DNA of 64,000 nt from Nakaseomyces glabratus. Lineage: Eukaryota; Ascomycota; Saccharomycetes; Saccharomycetales; Saccharomycetaceae. Positions 1 through 8,770 of this stretch are shown piece by piece. A program made the position numbers and the translations under genes. The stretch lies in assembly GCF_010111755.1 (NCBI RefSeq), contig NC_088963.1, positions 1,302,001 to 1,366,000 of the forward strand, written 5' to 3'. How positions within the stretch are numbered: position 1 is the first letter of the stretch; the number at the start of each line of letters is the position of its first letter. The notes below the pieces were generated by a model. It searched no databases. It was not told the origin of the DNA and saw only the letters and a list, made by a program, of their open reading frames with translations.

Positions 1-495
1 TTGTATCAGTAATGCTGTTGATCTTTGATATTTTTCAATCTCATACATGGCAAGCTTACTAGGAGCAAAGTTTCGTTTCTCTTTAGGCTTCGCCACTATG
101 TGCCTATGATCTCTTTGCTTTCTGCTACGTTTAACGTATTTGTCCAAAGAGTATTTCTCAGGAAGTCTCTTATTTTCTTCTTCTGATTCAACATGTGAGT
201 TATTGATCGGCTCAAAATCGTCGTTACCAGCATCATATGAGCTTGGTAGTTGATTGCGATGGTAATAATCTGATTCAATTGCTTTTGCCTTAACCCCTCC
301 CAAATAACGGCGACGATCCTCTCGACGATTTAGTAAATTCCTGCGATGCCTAGTCTTCTCTAATAATCGCATTGCTTTAGAGTTAATCTCTGAATCACCT
401 TCAAATACAGTGTTAACACCAGCCAACCCTCGTGCTGATCTGGGCCATCTATCTTCATCCACATCTCTTTCAAACACCGCTTGCCTAGTAGACAT
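1..495 (-). CDS. CSE4: Centromeric histone H3 variant CENP-A (Cse4), N-terminal part, cut by window edge
   Basis: This replaces histone H3 in the centromeric nucleosome and seeds kinetochore assembly. The ATG is the complement of 493-495, and 165 codons are open to base 1 with no stop, so the histone fold and C-terminus lie outside the window. Residues 34-64 match the Essential N-terminal Domain that is specific to yeast Cse4, including the run NLLNRREDRRRY (Cse4 of S. cerevisiae has NLFPRREERRRY as I recall it). Residues 145-165 (APSKLAMYEIEKYQRSTALL) are the start of the histone fold alpha-N helix. Between them lies an acidic then basic linker, as in the family. The downstream neighbour ELM1 is also the neighbour in S. 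cerevisiae (YKL049C-YKL048C, same orientation). The yeast protein is about 229 residues, so roughly 70-90 residues should lie beyond the edge. The identification is firm, but only the N-terminus can be judged. Confidence 0.93.
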   Translation of the reverse strand, partial: MSTRQAVFERDVDEDRWPRSARGLAGVNTVFEGDSEINSKAMRLLEKTRHRRNLLNRREDRRRYLGGVKAKAIESDYYHRNQLPSSYDAGNDDFEPINNSHVESEEENKRLPEKYSLDKYVKRSRKQRDHRHIVAKPKEKRNFAPSKLAMYEIEKYQRSTALLIQ

Positions 496-870
496 CTCAC
501 TTCTTTTGTTTAAGCACTCTGTGTAAAGTTATATGCTAGAAAATACAATTAGCCACTTAATAGCAATACTTCTCCAGTTTACATCAAAAAATTTACCAAT
601 ATCTAACTACTTGTTGGGTTTGTTATTATCGTCCACATCGCGTCTGTTACAGATTCGGACAGTTTCGTGTGTAACATAGTAATATACGATAGTGTATAAC
701 TAATATGTATAAAATGGAATTGTGACTCAACTATTAAATATTACACTACTAGAACAGATAAAGTTATGAATTAGATTGCTTTTGAATGAAATTTCATATT
801 ATGCATATAGGATTGTCTAATAAAACAAACTGGTCTTGCTATTTCTTGGTTTAAGTTTGCGATACAGTTA
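496..870. other. Intergenic, CSE4 promoter and ELM1 3' end
   Basis: AT-rich spacer between two genes on the minus strand. It must contain the CSE4 promoter and the ELM1 transcript end. A GATTCGGACAG-type sequence and a partial MCB-like CGCGTC occur near 640-660, but neither is strong enough to call. No gene seen. Confidence 0.6.
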
Positions 871-2703
871 TTAGACCTCAGCTGAATCTGATTCTAAATA
901 CGAGTTTATGTTTCTAACTGTATCGTTGGATATTGAACTATTGAACGGCTTATCCATATATTGTTTGAAGTCGACTATTTCCTTAGAAGATCTCATTCTA
1001 TTTGTACTCTTTTTCTTTGTAGGTGTTTCTTGCAATGGCTCTTTTTTCTCTGGAGAATCCTTAATTCGAATTAATGCCTTGATAGGTGTCGGTATTTTTA
1101 TAGGCGATGGAGATGCAGTGGAAGGTAACTGTACATGCTTTTCAGGCGATTTCATCTTTTCTGTATATAATGGATCCCCGGCCTCATAAGTATCCAGAAA
1201 ATCGGTTATCGGGACAGGTTCCTCAAAAGATGAACTAGATTCAGATCGGGTTTCTATTGACATTTGACCCGATGGCGCGTTCATGACTTCTACATTGTTA
1301 TATGAATACTGTGGCTTATCATTACTCCGAAGCGTTGGTTCCTTAGTCCCCTTCTTCTTAAATATCTTCTTCCACATTTTCGAGAATCCAGATTTCTTTT
1401 TAGTTTTGGATACCATATATTTTTGTAGCACTTTTTCTATTTCAAATATATCTATTCTTGTCTTCGGATCTTTAGCAAGGAGCCTATCTATCACAAATTT
1501 ATTGAGAGGACAGACATCGTAATAATCCTCTAACGATTTTTCAGTTATTTGATTATAGGTATCAAACTCGTTCTCTCCAAAAAATGGCAATTCATTATTC
1601 AACAGACAGAATATTGTCACTCCTAATGACCAAACATCCAGCTTGAAACCATCCACAATAGTATTTGAGGTTGTGTTGGTATTTTCATTTATTTGTTTAA
1701 AATTACAAAGTTCAGGAGCGGTAAACGCTGGCGTTCCAACAATTTTGTTTAGTTCTGAATTGAAGAGTCTCTCAACACTACGATCGCTAGAGTCATCTAT
1801 AAAACTCATGTGCTTTGGATCAATAATACAGCATCCAAAATCTGAGATCTTAAAACGTCCACTTACACTGTCCAGCAATATATTGGAAGGTTTTAAGTCT
1901 CTATGTATACAACCATTAATCTTCATAAATTTCAATCCATCTGTCAGCTCTCTCAGAGCTCTCAATGAAAACTCTTCGACCGAAATGTTTTTATCAATAT
2001 TCAGCCATTGTGCATGTACCTCATTCAAATTATCTCTTCTCCATTTTAGTTCCCCCAAATTGCACCAATCTCCTATTAAATAAATGGAGGATGATTTTGC
2101 TGAGTCCAGTACTTCAAACATCTTTATTAAATTTTGGTGTCCTTTACCTTCCATCTTTGATAGTTTAGATAGTATGAATATTTCCCTTCGGCATTTTTGC
2201 AAATTCATCATCATTATAGTCTCATCAGCCGTTATATCCAAACTGGGAGAAATCATGTCTCCAGAAGAGTTGTCGCTTTCTGATTTAATATCGGTTTTAG
2301 GTTTCGATTCAGGTAAAAAGCCCTTCAGTCTCCATGTTTGTATTTGCCTTAGCACCTGATTCATCGAGTACTGTTGAGAATTCAGAGGCTTCTTTGGTAT
2401 CATTTTAATCGAGTACATTCTATTATGCTTCCGGGCTCTATAAACATAGCTGAATTGGCCTTTACCGGCAGGTTTTGAGCCCATTACATAGCCATTGACT
2501 CCATCATCATTTGAAGCATCAATTTCTGTGGTGGTAGTTTTCAACTCATCGACCATGTCAAACAAATGATCCTCCATTAGACTGTAGTAGCTATTTGGCT
2601 GAAACTTCTGCTTATGGGTACCTGCCCCATTAATTTGACCGTAGAATCGCAGGTACTTCGGAGACCATTCCGGTAACACTGTAGGGTATTCATTGTCAGA
2701 CAT
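871..2703 (-). CDS. ELM1: Ser/Thr protein kinase Elm1 (morphogenesis checkpoint; upstream kinase of Snf1)
   Basis: Elm1 is a bud-neck kinase that controls septin organisation, the Swe1 morphogenesis checkpoint and spindle-position signalling, and it is one of the kinases that activates Snf1. The 610-residue protein (about 640 in S. cerevisiae) has a kinase domain from about residue 72 to 430. The glycine-rich loop GKGQFSYV is at 80-87, the ATP-binding lysine is K100, and a long insertion follows at about 105-170. The catalytic HRD is at 267-269 with N274, DFG is at 288-290, and the activation segment ends in APE (329-331). All catalytic residues are present. The C-terminal tail is basic at 433-453 and then Ser/Pro-rich, as expected for the localisation and autoregulatory tail. 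The assignment rests on kinase type, length and adjacency to CSE4. Confidence 0.9.
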   Translation of the reverse strand: MSDNEYPTVLPEWSPKYLRFYGQINGAGTHKQKFQPNSYYSLMEDHLFDMVDELKTTTTEIDASNDDGVNGYVMGSKPAGKGQFSYVYRARKHNRMYSIKMIPKKPLNSQQYSMNQVLRQIQTWRLKGFLPESKPKTDIKSESDNSSGDMISPSLDITADETIMMMNLQKCRREIFILSKLSKMEGKGHQNLIKMFEVLDSAKSSSIYLIGDWCNLGELKWRRDNLNEVHAQWLNIDKNISVEEFSLRALRELTDGLKFMKINGCIHRDLKPSNILLDSVSGRFKISDFGCCIIDPKHMSFIDDSSDRSVERLFNSELNKIVGTPAFTAPELCNFKQINENTNTTSNTIVDGFKLDVWSLGVTIFCLLNNELPFFGENEFDTYNQITEKSLEDYYDVCPLNKFVIDRLLAKDPKTRIDIFEIEKVLQKYMVSKTKKKSGFSKMWKKIFKKKGTKEPTLRSNDKPQYSYNNVEVMNAPSGQMSIETRSESSSSFEEPVPITDFLDTYEAGDPLYTEKMKSPEKHVQLPSTASPSPIKIPTPIKALIRIKDSPEKKEPLQETPTKKKSTNRMRSSKEIVDFKQYMDKPFNSSISNDTVRNINSYLESDSAEV

Positions 2704-3639
2704 ACTATTTCTTCAATTCTTTGCAGTATACTTAATTTCTTTTCAAGTAATGTTCTCTTACAGCAGTTAATGATTGGGATCTTTTTAAAGGCAATTTAAT
2801 TAATTAAGATCTGGAAACTATTTTTAGAATAAAATCCTACTAGATATACGAACTCACCACCATGACACATTGCACTACAGTATGCGATGCCCGGACCTCG
2901 ATGCTTTATTATTGTCATTTCATTTTTAATTGTAAACATTTGTCTATAATACCATCGTACAATAGTATATATATGGAAGTGAATTAATGCAGAGAGGGTC
3001 AATTAGTTTATTGTGCAGCAAGAATTCATTACAGAAGAAAAGTTAATTAATTAAAATTAAAGTTAATTGCTAACATAAATCTATGAGTAATACTTTATTC
3101 TCTTTCGGGGGCATCTAATAATTTTCCGTTTCAATCTTCATTTGATGAATTTTATTATAATAAATTAAATATGAATTAAATTATTAAAATATTAATTGTA
3201 ATAATAATTACGGTGATGTTCTCTATCTTATGTTAAAATGTGGTATATATGGATGAGTTCAGGGATAAAAAGAAATGTAATCGTTATTTTTGAATGTCGG
3301 AAGTATTGTCACTTAGTAAAATATTTGTACAAGGAGCAGCATAAACCAGCATGCGAAACCTCACGTACTTTCAATCTTGGAATAATTAATGGTAGTAAAG
3401 AAAAAAAAAGGTTATAGTAATTTTGTTTTTGTCCCCTAAAAGAATATATGGCAGGCCCTATTATAGAAAATATAAGGCGTTCATACCCCCAATTCTAATT
3501 AATATGCCTCGATATAACATTGATTTGATATGGATGCAACCAAAATGTATCTAGCAAAAATAGAAAAGGTAGTTGAAAAAAGAAAATAATAAAATGAATC
3601 GTAGCAGAAAATAAAATAAAGAATGGCTCGAGACTTTAA
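2704..3639. other. Intergenic, ELM1 promoter and MSN4 3' region; synteny breakpoint
   Basis: 936 bp, very AT-rich, with TTAATTAA-type runs around 2790-2810 and 3040-3065. It holds the ELM1 promoter and the MSN4 3' end. A short open frame at 2796-3002 has no protein-like features. Gene orientation relative to S. cerevisiae switches here (see findings). Confidence 0.6.
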
Positions 3640-5265
3640 TTAAAAGTCTCCGTGTCTTTTATGTGTTTTCAAATGCTGAGATAAGTTATCGCTTCTGCTG
3701 AACTTCTTCTCACAGAACATGCAGGGGAATGGTCTTTCTGTTGAGTGAACAGAACGAACATGCCTCTTCAAATGTTCACTTCTTCTGAAAGCTTTGTCAC
3801 AATCGGCACATTGGAATGGTTTTGCTCCGTCTGGTAGCTCCACAGAAACTGACTTATTTCTTCTTGAAAGACTTTGAGAGCTTCTAGAGCTCATAGGAGT
3901 TACAGCAGACCTTCTTCGCCTTCTAATTGACGTAGTAGAATTTGAGGCAATAGAAGGTGCTAATGACCCTACGCTTGTGCGAGAGGACATTGGAGTAGCA
4001 AACTCTTTAACGGGCGTTGTACTAGATTTGCTTGAGCTCAATTCGATATTTTTGGCATCGAGAATTGAAAGTGATTTTGGGTTAAATACAGGAGACACGT
4101 TCAAACTTGGTTCGACAACCTCTAGGGCAGCATCCTCATTGCCGTTCAAGAAAAGACCTGAACTGGCAGGAGATGCAATGAACATATTTCTGCGGTCTTC
4201 GCCTTCGTTCAAGTCGTCATCATCGGACAGGACAGCATCTTCCCAAAGCAACATGCTATTCAACGCACCGGCGTTGTTAGTTAATCTGTACTGGTTGTTG
4301 GCATTACTCAATGCCTGTAGAGTTCTAGTTGGCGAAGTCAGTGGGCTCTCTAATGAAGGTTTGCGTTTTGTCACGCCTGAACCCACTGGCCCATGAACTG
4401 ATTGTCTTCTATTTCTGTATTTTGTAAGCTTGGATGCCGAGTGAAAATCCAAGCTGTATTCGTTCAATGTCTTTGAGATATCAGAAGCGTTTGCATCTAT
4501 TTCTTCATGTGCGTTAGCATGTTTTGTCTGTGGGTTCGACGAGGCCAATTCCACGGTTTGAGTGAGGGATGCGCGTCTATCGGTCTGTAGAGAAGTAGGG
4601 CTGAGCAATTTGCTGACTCTTCTGCTGCCAGAAAGGATTGCTGAGTCATCGAAATTATCCTGGTCCTGGTCGTAGTCCTGGTCGTGGTCGTGGTCTTGCT
4701 CGTCATCTGCGTCGTCATCGTTTAGGATCAAGGAGTCTCTCTCGCCGAACACATCGAAGAAGTCCACGACTTCGTTGTCGTAATCATTGCCCAGACTAGA
4801 GTCCATGAACAAGTTGTTATGTGCCTTCTGCAGGTTAGAGTTATTGCTAGGCAGCACCACCTCTGTTCCGTCCGCCTCGCTGTCATGCTGGGCGGATGTG
4901 GTTGGGGAGAGGCTGCTTGGCAGCTTAGGCAGCGTAGCCGAGGACAGCAATACGGGATTAATGAACTCTGGCTTGGTCATGACTTCTTCCTCGTTCATAG
5001 AACTGGACGAGAGCGAGTGTTGCAAGTTCACAGGCCTGGTGCAGCGCGATTGTTCCAGGTTCTCTAGTATCGAGTGCAGCGCGTCCTGGTTGAGTTGGTT
5101 CCCGATGTCAGCGTTGTAGAACCCTTTCAAGTTAGTAATGCTGCTGTTCTCCGTGGGGATAGTCTGCGAAGGGGAGTTGATGAAGGAAGTGTCAGGACTT
5201 TCAGTTTTTCTATCAGCGTCAGATAAGTAAGAAGCCAGCTCTTCCTGTATCATAGCATCGGTCAT
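3640..5265 (-). CDS. MSN4: Stress-response C2H2 zinc-finger transcription factor Msn4 (Msn2/4 family)
   Basis: Msn2/Msn4 activate stress genes through the STRE (AGGGG) and shuttle between cytoplasm and nucleus under PKA and TORC1 control. The 541-residue protein ends in two C2H2 fingers. Finger 1 uses C486, C489, H502 and H507, with recognition segment RRSEHLKR. Finger 2 uses C515, C518, H531 and H535, with SRSDNLSQ. The protein ends six residues after the last zinc ligand, as in Msn2/4. Just before the fingers, Arg-rich RRRS and RRNKS sites look like the PKA-regulated nuclear-import region. The N-terminal half is Ser/Asn/Asp-rich, with a low-complexity Asp/His/Gln run around residues 193-210. 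The family is unmistakable. MSN4 rather than MSN2 is chosen because the next genes are the YKL063C-YKL067W series. It is shorter than S. cerevisiae Msn4 (about 630). Confidence 0.93.
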   Translation of the reverse strand: MTDAMIQEELASYLSDADRKTESPDTSFINSPSQTIPTENSSITNLKGFYNADIGNQLNQDALHSILENLEQSRCTRPVNLQHSLSSSSMNEEEVMTKPEFINPVLLSSATLPKLPSSLSPTTSAQHDSEADGTEVVLPSNNSNLQKAHNNLFMDSSLGNDYDNEVVDFFDVFGERDSLILNDDDADDEQDHDHDQDYDQDQDNFDDSAILSGSRRVSKLLSPTSLQTDRRASLTQTVELASSNPQTKHANAHEEIDANASDISKTLNEYSLDFHSASKLTKYRNRRQSVHGPVGSGVTKRKPSLESPLTSPTRTLQALSNANNQYRLTNNAGALNSMLLWEDAVLSDDDDLNEGEDRRNMFIASPASSGLFLNGNEDAALEVVEPSLNVSPVFNPKSLSILDAKNIELSSSKSSTTPVKEFATPMSSRTSVGSLAPSIASNSTTSIRRRRRSAVTPMSSRSSQSLSRRNKSVSVELPDGAKPFQCADCDKAFRRSEHLKRHVRSVHSTERPFPCMFCEKKFSRSDNLSQHLKTHKRHGDF

Positions 5266-5410
5266 ATTGGCAAGTCTTGTTTATTTTTTACTTTCAACTT
5301 TTATTGTGTATGTTTCCTTTCTAATATATATCATGCAAGGGCACTTATGTCGCTTGGAACAGGAATGGACACTAATATATATAATTGTTGAGTTCCTTGT
5401 CTTGGTCCAT

Positions 5411-5438
5411 GTTCTTGGTTCTTGGTTCTTGGTTCTTG
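5411..5438. repeat. Tandem 7-bp repeat, GTTCTTG x4
   Basis: Four exact copies of GTTCTTG followed by a degenerate fifth, 146-173 bp upstream of the MSN4 start. Its closeness to the MSN4 start suggests it lies in the 5' leader or core promoter. Confidence 0.9.
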
Positions 5439-5988
5439 GTCTTGTACTGCATCGAGTCCTAGCACTATTGAAAGTCCAGGCCCGGCGAACCCGCACGTCA
5501 TACAGCCACTATGAGCGTCAGAGAAACAACAATGGGGGACAGGCAAGGGTTCTGTGCTCTTTAGGAGTTTTCAGTTGTGGGCTGCCTTCTATAGTATCGC
5601 AAGAAACTGGCCTAGTGCATTTTCTGTGCTTTGGCCATTTGCAAAAGTATTAGAACTTGAATTTAGAATTAGACTTAGAATTAAGGGTCCATATTCTATT
5701 TTCTTTTCTTTTTTCTTTTCTTTTGGAAGGCAGAGAGAGAGTTCGCACGGCGTGAGAGGAGTTTCTTTCTTTTCAGTATTCCATGCACACCAATAGAGTT
5801 TTTTCTGTGCTGGGGTTTGACAGTCTGGAATAGGTTGGGCATGGAACATGTTCTCTGCATTTGGGGGGGCACTGGTTTCTCTGGTACGACAAGCAGGAGA
5901 CCAGTTGCACTTAACTTTCTGTGATCTGTGGGTGCTTCTTTTTCTTCTTTTCCAGTGAGAATACTCAGGAGAGAGAATGCCCTGCCCA

Positions 5989-5995
5989 TGAGTCA
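5989..5995. promoter_or_regulatory. Gcn4/AP-1 type site TGAGTCA
   Basis: Perfect palindromic TGASTCA core about 725 bp upstream of MSN4. A 7-bp match can arise by chance, so function is inferred only. Confidence 0.3.
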
Positions 5996-6493
5996 CTGGT
6001 CGTCATTCCTGCAGTGCTGTCATGCTAGCTTTGGCACATTTATTGTACAGAGGAGGGCACGCAGAAGTACTTGACAAGAGACGGCGGGGGGGGGGGCAAA
6101 GGGAAAAGAGGCAACAAGCTCCCAATTGGGAAACCTAATAAAACAAAAAGATTAAATTGCAATTTATTGCCAGTTGGGAAATAATTAGGCGAAAAAAAGA
6201 GAGGGCCCTGCACACAATACACAGGGTTCAGGGTATGGGTATGAAACAAAGAAAAGTTCTAGAACAATAGTAACGTATGCGCTGGAGTTCTGAGCTAAGA
6301 ACACTGTGCAGTGCAGAACAGGCTCATACTTCCAAGAAAAGCCCACTCGAGAGGTATTTATCCCGCGGAGTTAGTACTACCCGGCATTAGTCGTCGAGAA
6401 ATACACCTGGAGACTCGTATAATCCTCCGGGAAGCTGCAGCTGGAGGGAGGGGGCGACCATTAGTGGGACAAGACCACACAGGCCAGACAGCT

Positions 6494-6531
6494 GACGGAC
6501 CCAAGGAGACGGACGCAAGGAGACGGACCCG
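6494..6531. repeat. Tandem 14-bp repeat, GAGACGGACSSAAG type
   Basis: Nearly three imperfect copies of a 14-bp GC-rich unit inside the GC-rich stretch upstream of MSN4. The unit length is not a multiple of three, which argues against a coding role. Confidence 0.8.
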
Positions 6532-6668
6532 GAACACAATTATTCGAGTCACCCAGTGCGGGGCTCCGATGTCTTTGATGACCAGCGCTGAGATGCCGAG
6601 AAGGGAGTTCTTGCTGGACATGGGTAGACGGGGTGCCAGATACCCTTACCCACGAGAAACCTACCGGA

Positions 6669-6705
6669 ACAACCCACCGGGACAACCCACCGGGACAACC
6701 CACCG
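6669..6705. repeat. Tandem 13-bp repeat, ACAACCCACCGGG x2.8
   Basis: Two complete exact copies and one truncated copy of the 13-bp unit. This is a micro/minisatellite in the MSN4 upstream region. Confidence 0.88.
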
Positions 6706-7142
6706 CAACCCTCGGCCTCTACGGCTCATACACACCCCCACCATCGAATACCTCGAACAACTGCATATTCGCTCCTACAATAAATTAATCAGAATCTCAG
6801 CATTGAATTTGTGCTACTTTTCTTCATTATAGCATGTGTAAATGACAATACATGCATAGCCAAAACTTAGACTATATTCCCCCCGCGGGTATCTTGTAAA
6901 TACACTTTGTCTGACAAGCTATTTTTAGCAATGCGGGTTCCCCAGAGAAGAAAAGTGCCAAACTGTCAATCCATAGACAACCGATATCTCACTATGGTAC
7001 AAAACCCTCTCCACGAGGAGAGACTTCCAGGCTATACACACTGACATACACTCTGACATACACACACAACCCGCTATGCTATCCGCACAAAATCAATTCG
7101 ACTATCCTCTGCAGCATGTAACCGCTATAGATATATCAAGTA

Positions 7143-7181
7143 GACACACACACACACACACAGAGACACACAGAGACACAC
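7143..7181. repeat. (AC)n microsatellite grading into CAGAGACACA repeats
   Basis: An uninterrupted CA dinucleotide run followed by two CAGAGACACA-like units, about 550 bp upstream of the YKL063C-like gene. Confidence 0.9.
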
Positions 7182-7727
7182 TCACCACGAACAAGCAGTT
7201 CCCTATGTATTCACACTATATGTCGTGAAAAGAGATGTATATAACAAGCTCTTGCTGGGAGCCTATAGTATAAGTCACACCTTGCAAAGATAGTTATAGT
7301 CATATAGACGTGCACATGTGCATTCCAATTTTATGTGAGCAGTTTAAAGATACAGCATTGTGTCAGATACTACGCCAAGCACCTAGGGTCTCATTGCCCC
7401 CCCACCAGCAAATATTCAAATGCTTAGTGAGCCAGGAAGTTTATCTTTTGCTGCTTGAGTAGCTATTGATTATAAACATTGAAATCTTTACTAATATTCC
7501 ACCAAACTACATCTCTTTTAAACATCTCAAAGATGGCCTTACAACTCCCTTCTCTTCTCTCTTTGTCACTAAGCTATTTGTCACTTTTTTATTGCGATTG
7601 TCACACGTAAGCTGAATTAAGCAACTACAATAGAACTCTTCACTACTTCTCAAGATGGTTTTTGCATGTCTTGGGACCTATAACCACAAAGTAAAACTCG
7701 CACATAGCGCATAGCAGATAACAGACA

Positions 7728-8486
7728 ATGCAAGGAGGTGTTAGAAGGAAGAAGGACCTGTTGCCAAGGTATGGTAACAAGCTGCATCCACGCAACAATG
7801 GGTCGCGTAACCCGTTCAACTACATGACGACTCCGATGAAGAAGATCCTGGGTTACATCCTGCTGTTGTTGATCACTTTTGCATTTATCAAGACTGTGTA
7901 CAGCGACTTACAACACGAGCCCAGCTTTGAACTGGATCACGAGTCCCTGGCATCAAGCATGGAAAAGAGTGGTAAGCTGAACATTGATCCAAAGGAATTT
8001 GTAGGTGTAAATAACGAACAGAGAGCCAAGGATAAGATCCAGGATACTGAGAAACTGATGAGAGATGAGAAGGAAAGAGTTGCTGTCGCTGGAGGTGGAA
8101 GCGGTAGTGGTAATGCCATCGGTGCTGGAGCCAACAATGCAGCCAAGAAAGGCACTAAAAAGCAGCAACAACAAGCAGCTGCGGCAGCTGCCGTAGGTGC
8201 CGCTGTGCCAAACGGTCAAGAGCCAGATGACTTGACTAAGGAGCAAAAGGAGAAGCAGGAAGAGATCAAACAACAACAGCAACAACAAGCCCCAGCTGAT
8301 AAGAACAACCTCAAGGCTAAAGGTGGGAACAACGTTGCCGACAACTCAAACAAAGATAAGATGAAAGATATAAAAAATGATATGATCAAGGACTCAAAGA
8401 AAGATGTCAATGATGTGAAGAAAAACGTAAAGCAAGATTTGAAGGACTCTAAGAAAGATCTAAAGAATGCTCAAGCGAATGTGTAG
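7728..8486 (+). CDS. YKL063C-like single-pass membrane protein, probably Golgi
   Basis: Function unknown. The 252-residue protein begins with a short basic cytosolic segment containing LPRYGNKLHP. One hydrophobic helix follows at about residues 40-58 (ILGYILLLLITFAFIKTVYS), giving a type II topology with a large lumenal C-terminus. The lumenal part is low-complexity: Gly/Ala-rich (115-170 with an Ala run), Gln-rich (about 178-192), then a Lys/Asp-rich segment (about 205-250) that reads as a long amphipathic helix with repeated D[IVL] and KK motifs. The position between MSN4 and MNR2 on the opposite strand matches YKL063C of S. cerevisiae, which is only about 167 residues and reported at the Golgi, so the tail looks expanded here. 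Orthology is inferred mainly from synteny and topology. Confidence 0.75.
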   Translation: MQGGVRRKKDLLPRYGNKLHPRNNGSRNPFNYMTTPMKKILGYILLLLITFAFIKTVYSDLQHEPSFELDHESLASSMEKSGKLNIDPKEFVGVNNEQRAKDKIQDTEKLMRDEKERVAVAGGGSGSGNAIGAGANNAAKKGTKKQQQQAAAAAAVGAAVPNGQEPDDLTKEQKEKQEEIKQQQQQQAPADKNNLKAKGGNNVADNSNKDKMKDIKNDMIKDSKKDVNDVKKNVKQDLKDSKKDLKNAQANV

Positions 8487-8770
8487 ACCTAACCACTCCC
8501 CCTCTCCCTCTTTCTGGCACAGACATATTATATAATATCAAACCCAAGCGCTGCAACGGTTTATGCGGGATTATTAACATGTAATTCTTCCGCCCTTTTA
8601 ATTTTGATTCATTGGTATTCTAGATGAATAGTATGTTTGCATTGATATCTTAAGTTAGACTGTACGCCTATATAAATTAGATAAAGCGACAATAATGGAT
8701 AGTCAAGATAGACATTTCTAAGGTCTATAAAAATCAGAATATATTTATTACTGGTTAAAGTAGTGTATGT

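Larger units (their letters stand above)
5266..7727. other. Long divergent promoter region between MSN4 and the YKL063C-like gene
   Basis: 2,462 bp without a convincing gene. It holds a polypyrimidine stretch (about 5695-5725), a G11 run (6086-6096), a GC-rich stretch (about 6300-6730) and several short tandem repeats listed separately. The 173-codon frame at 6311-6832 is discounted because repeats of 13 and 14 bp, not multiples of three, lie inside it. A large regulatory region fits a stress regulator such as MSN4. Confidence 0.65.

Noticed and set aside
5589..5996. 135-codon minus frame in the MSN4 upstream region
   Set aside because: It includes a polypyrimidine/polypurine tract translated as Lys/Glu runs. 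No domain or synteny support.
6371..6377. GTTAGTA, a minus-strand TACTAAC branch-point motif, as a possible MSN4 leader intron
   Set aside because: No suitable GTATGT donor within a normal yeast intron distance on that strand and no paired acceptor context. Likely chance.
6311..6832. 173-codon plus-strand frame upstream of MSN4
   Set aside because: It lies in GC-rich sequence with two open frames on the opposite strand. It contains tandem repeats of 13 and 14 bp that break triplet phase, and its translation is Arg/Thr/Pro-rich without any domain. Treated as compositional.
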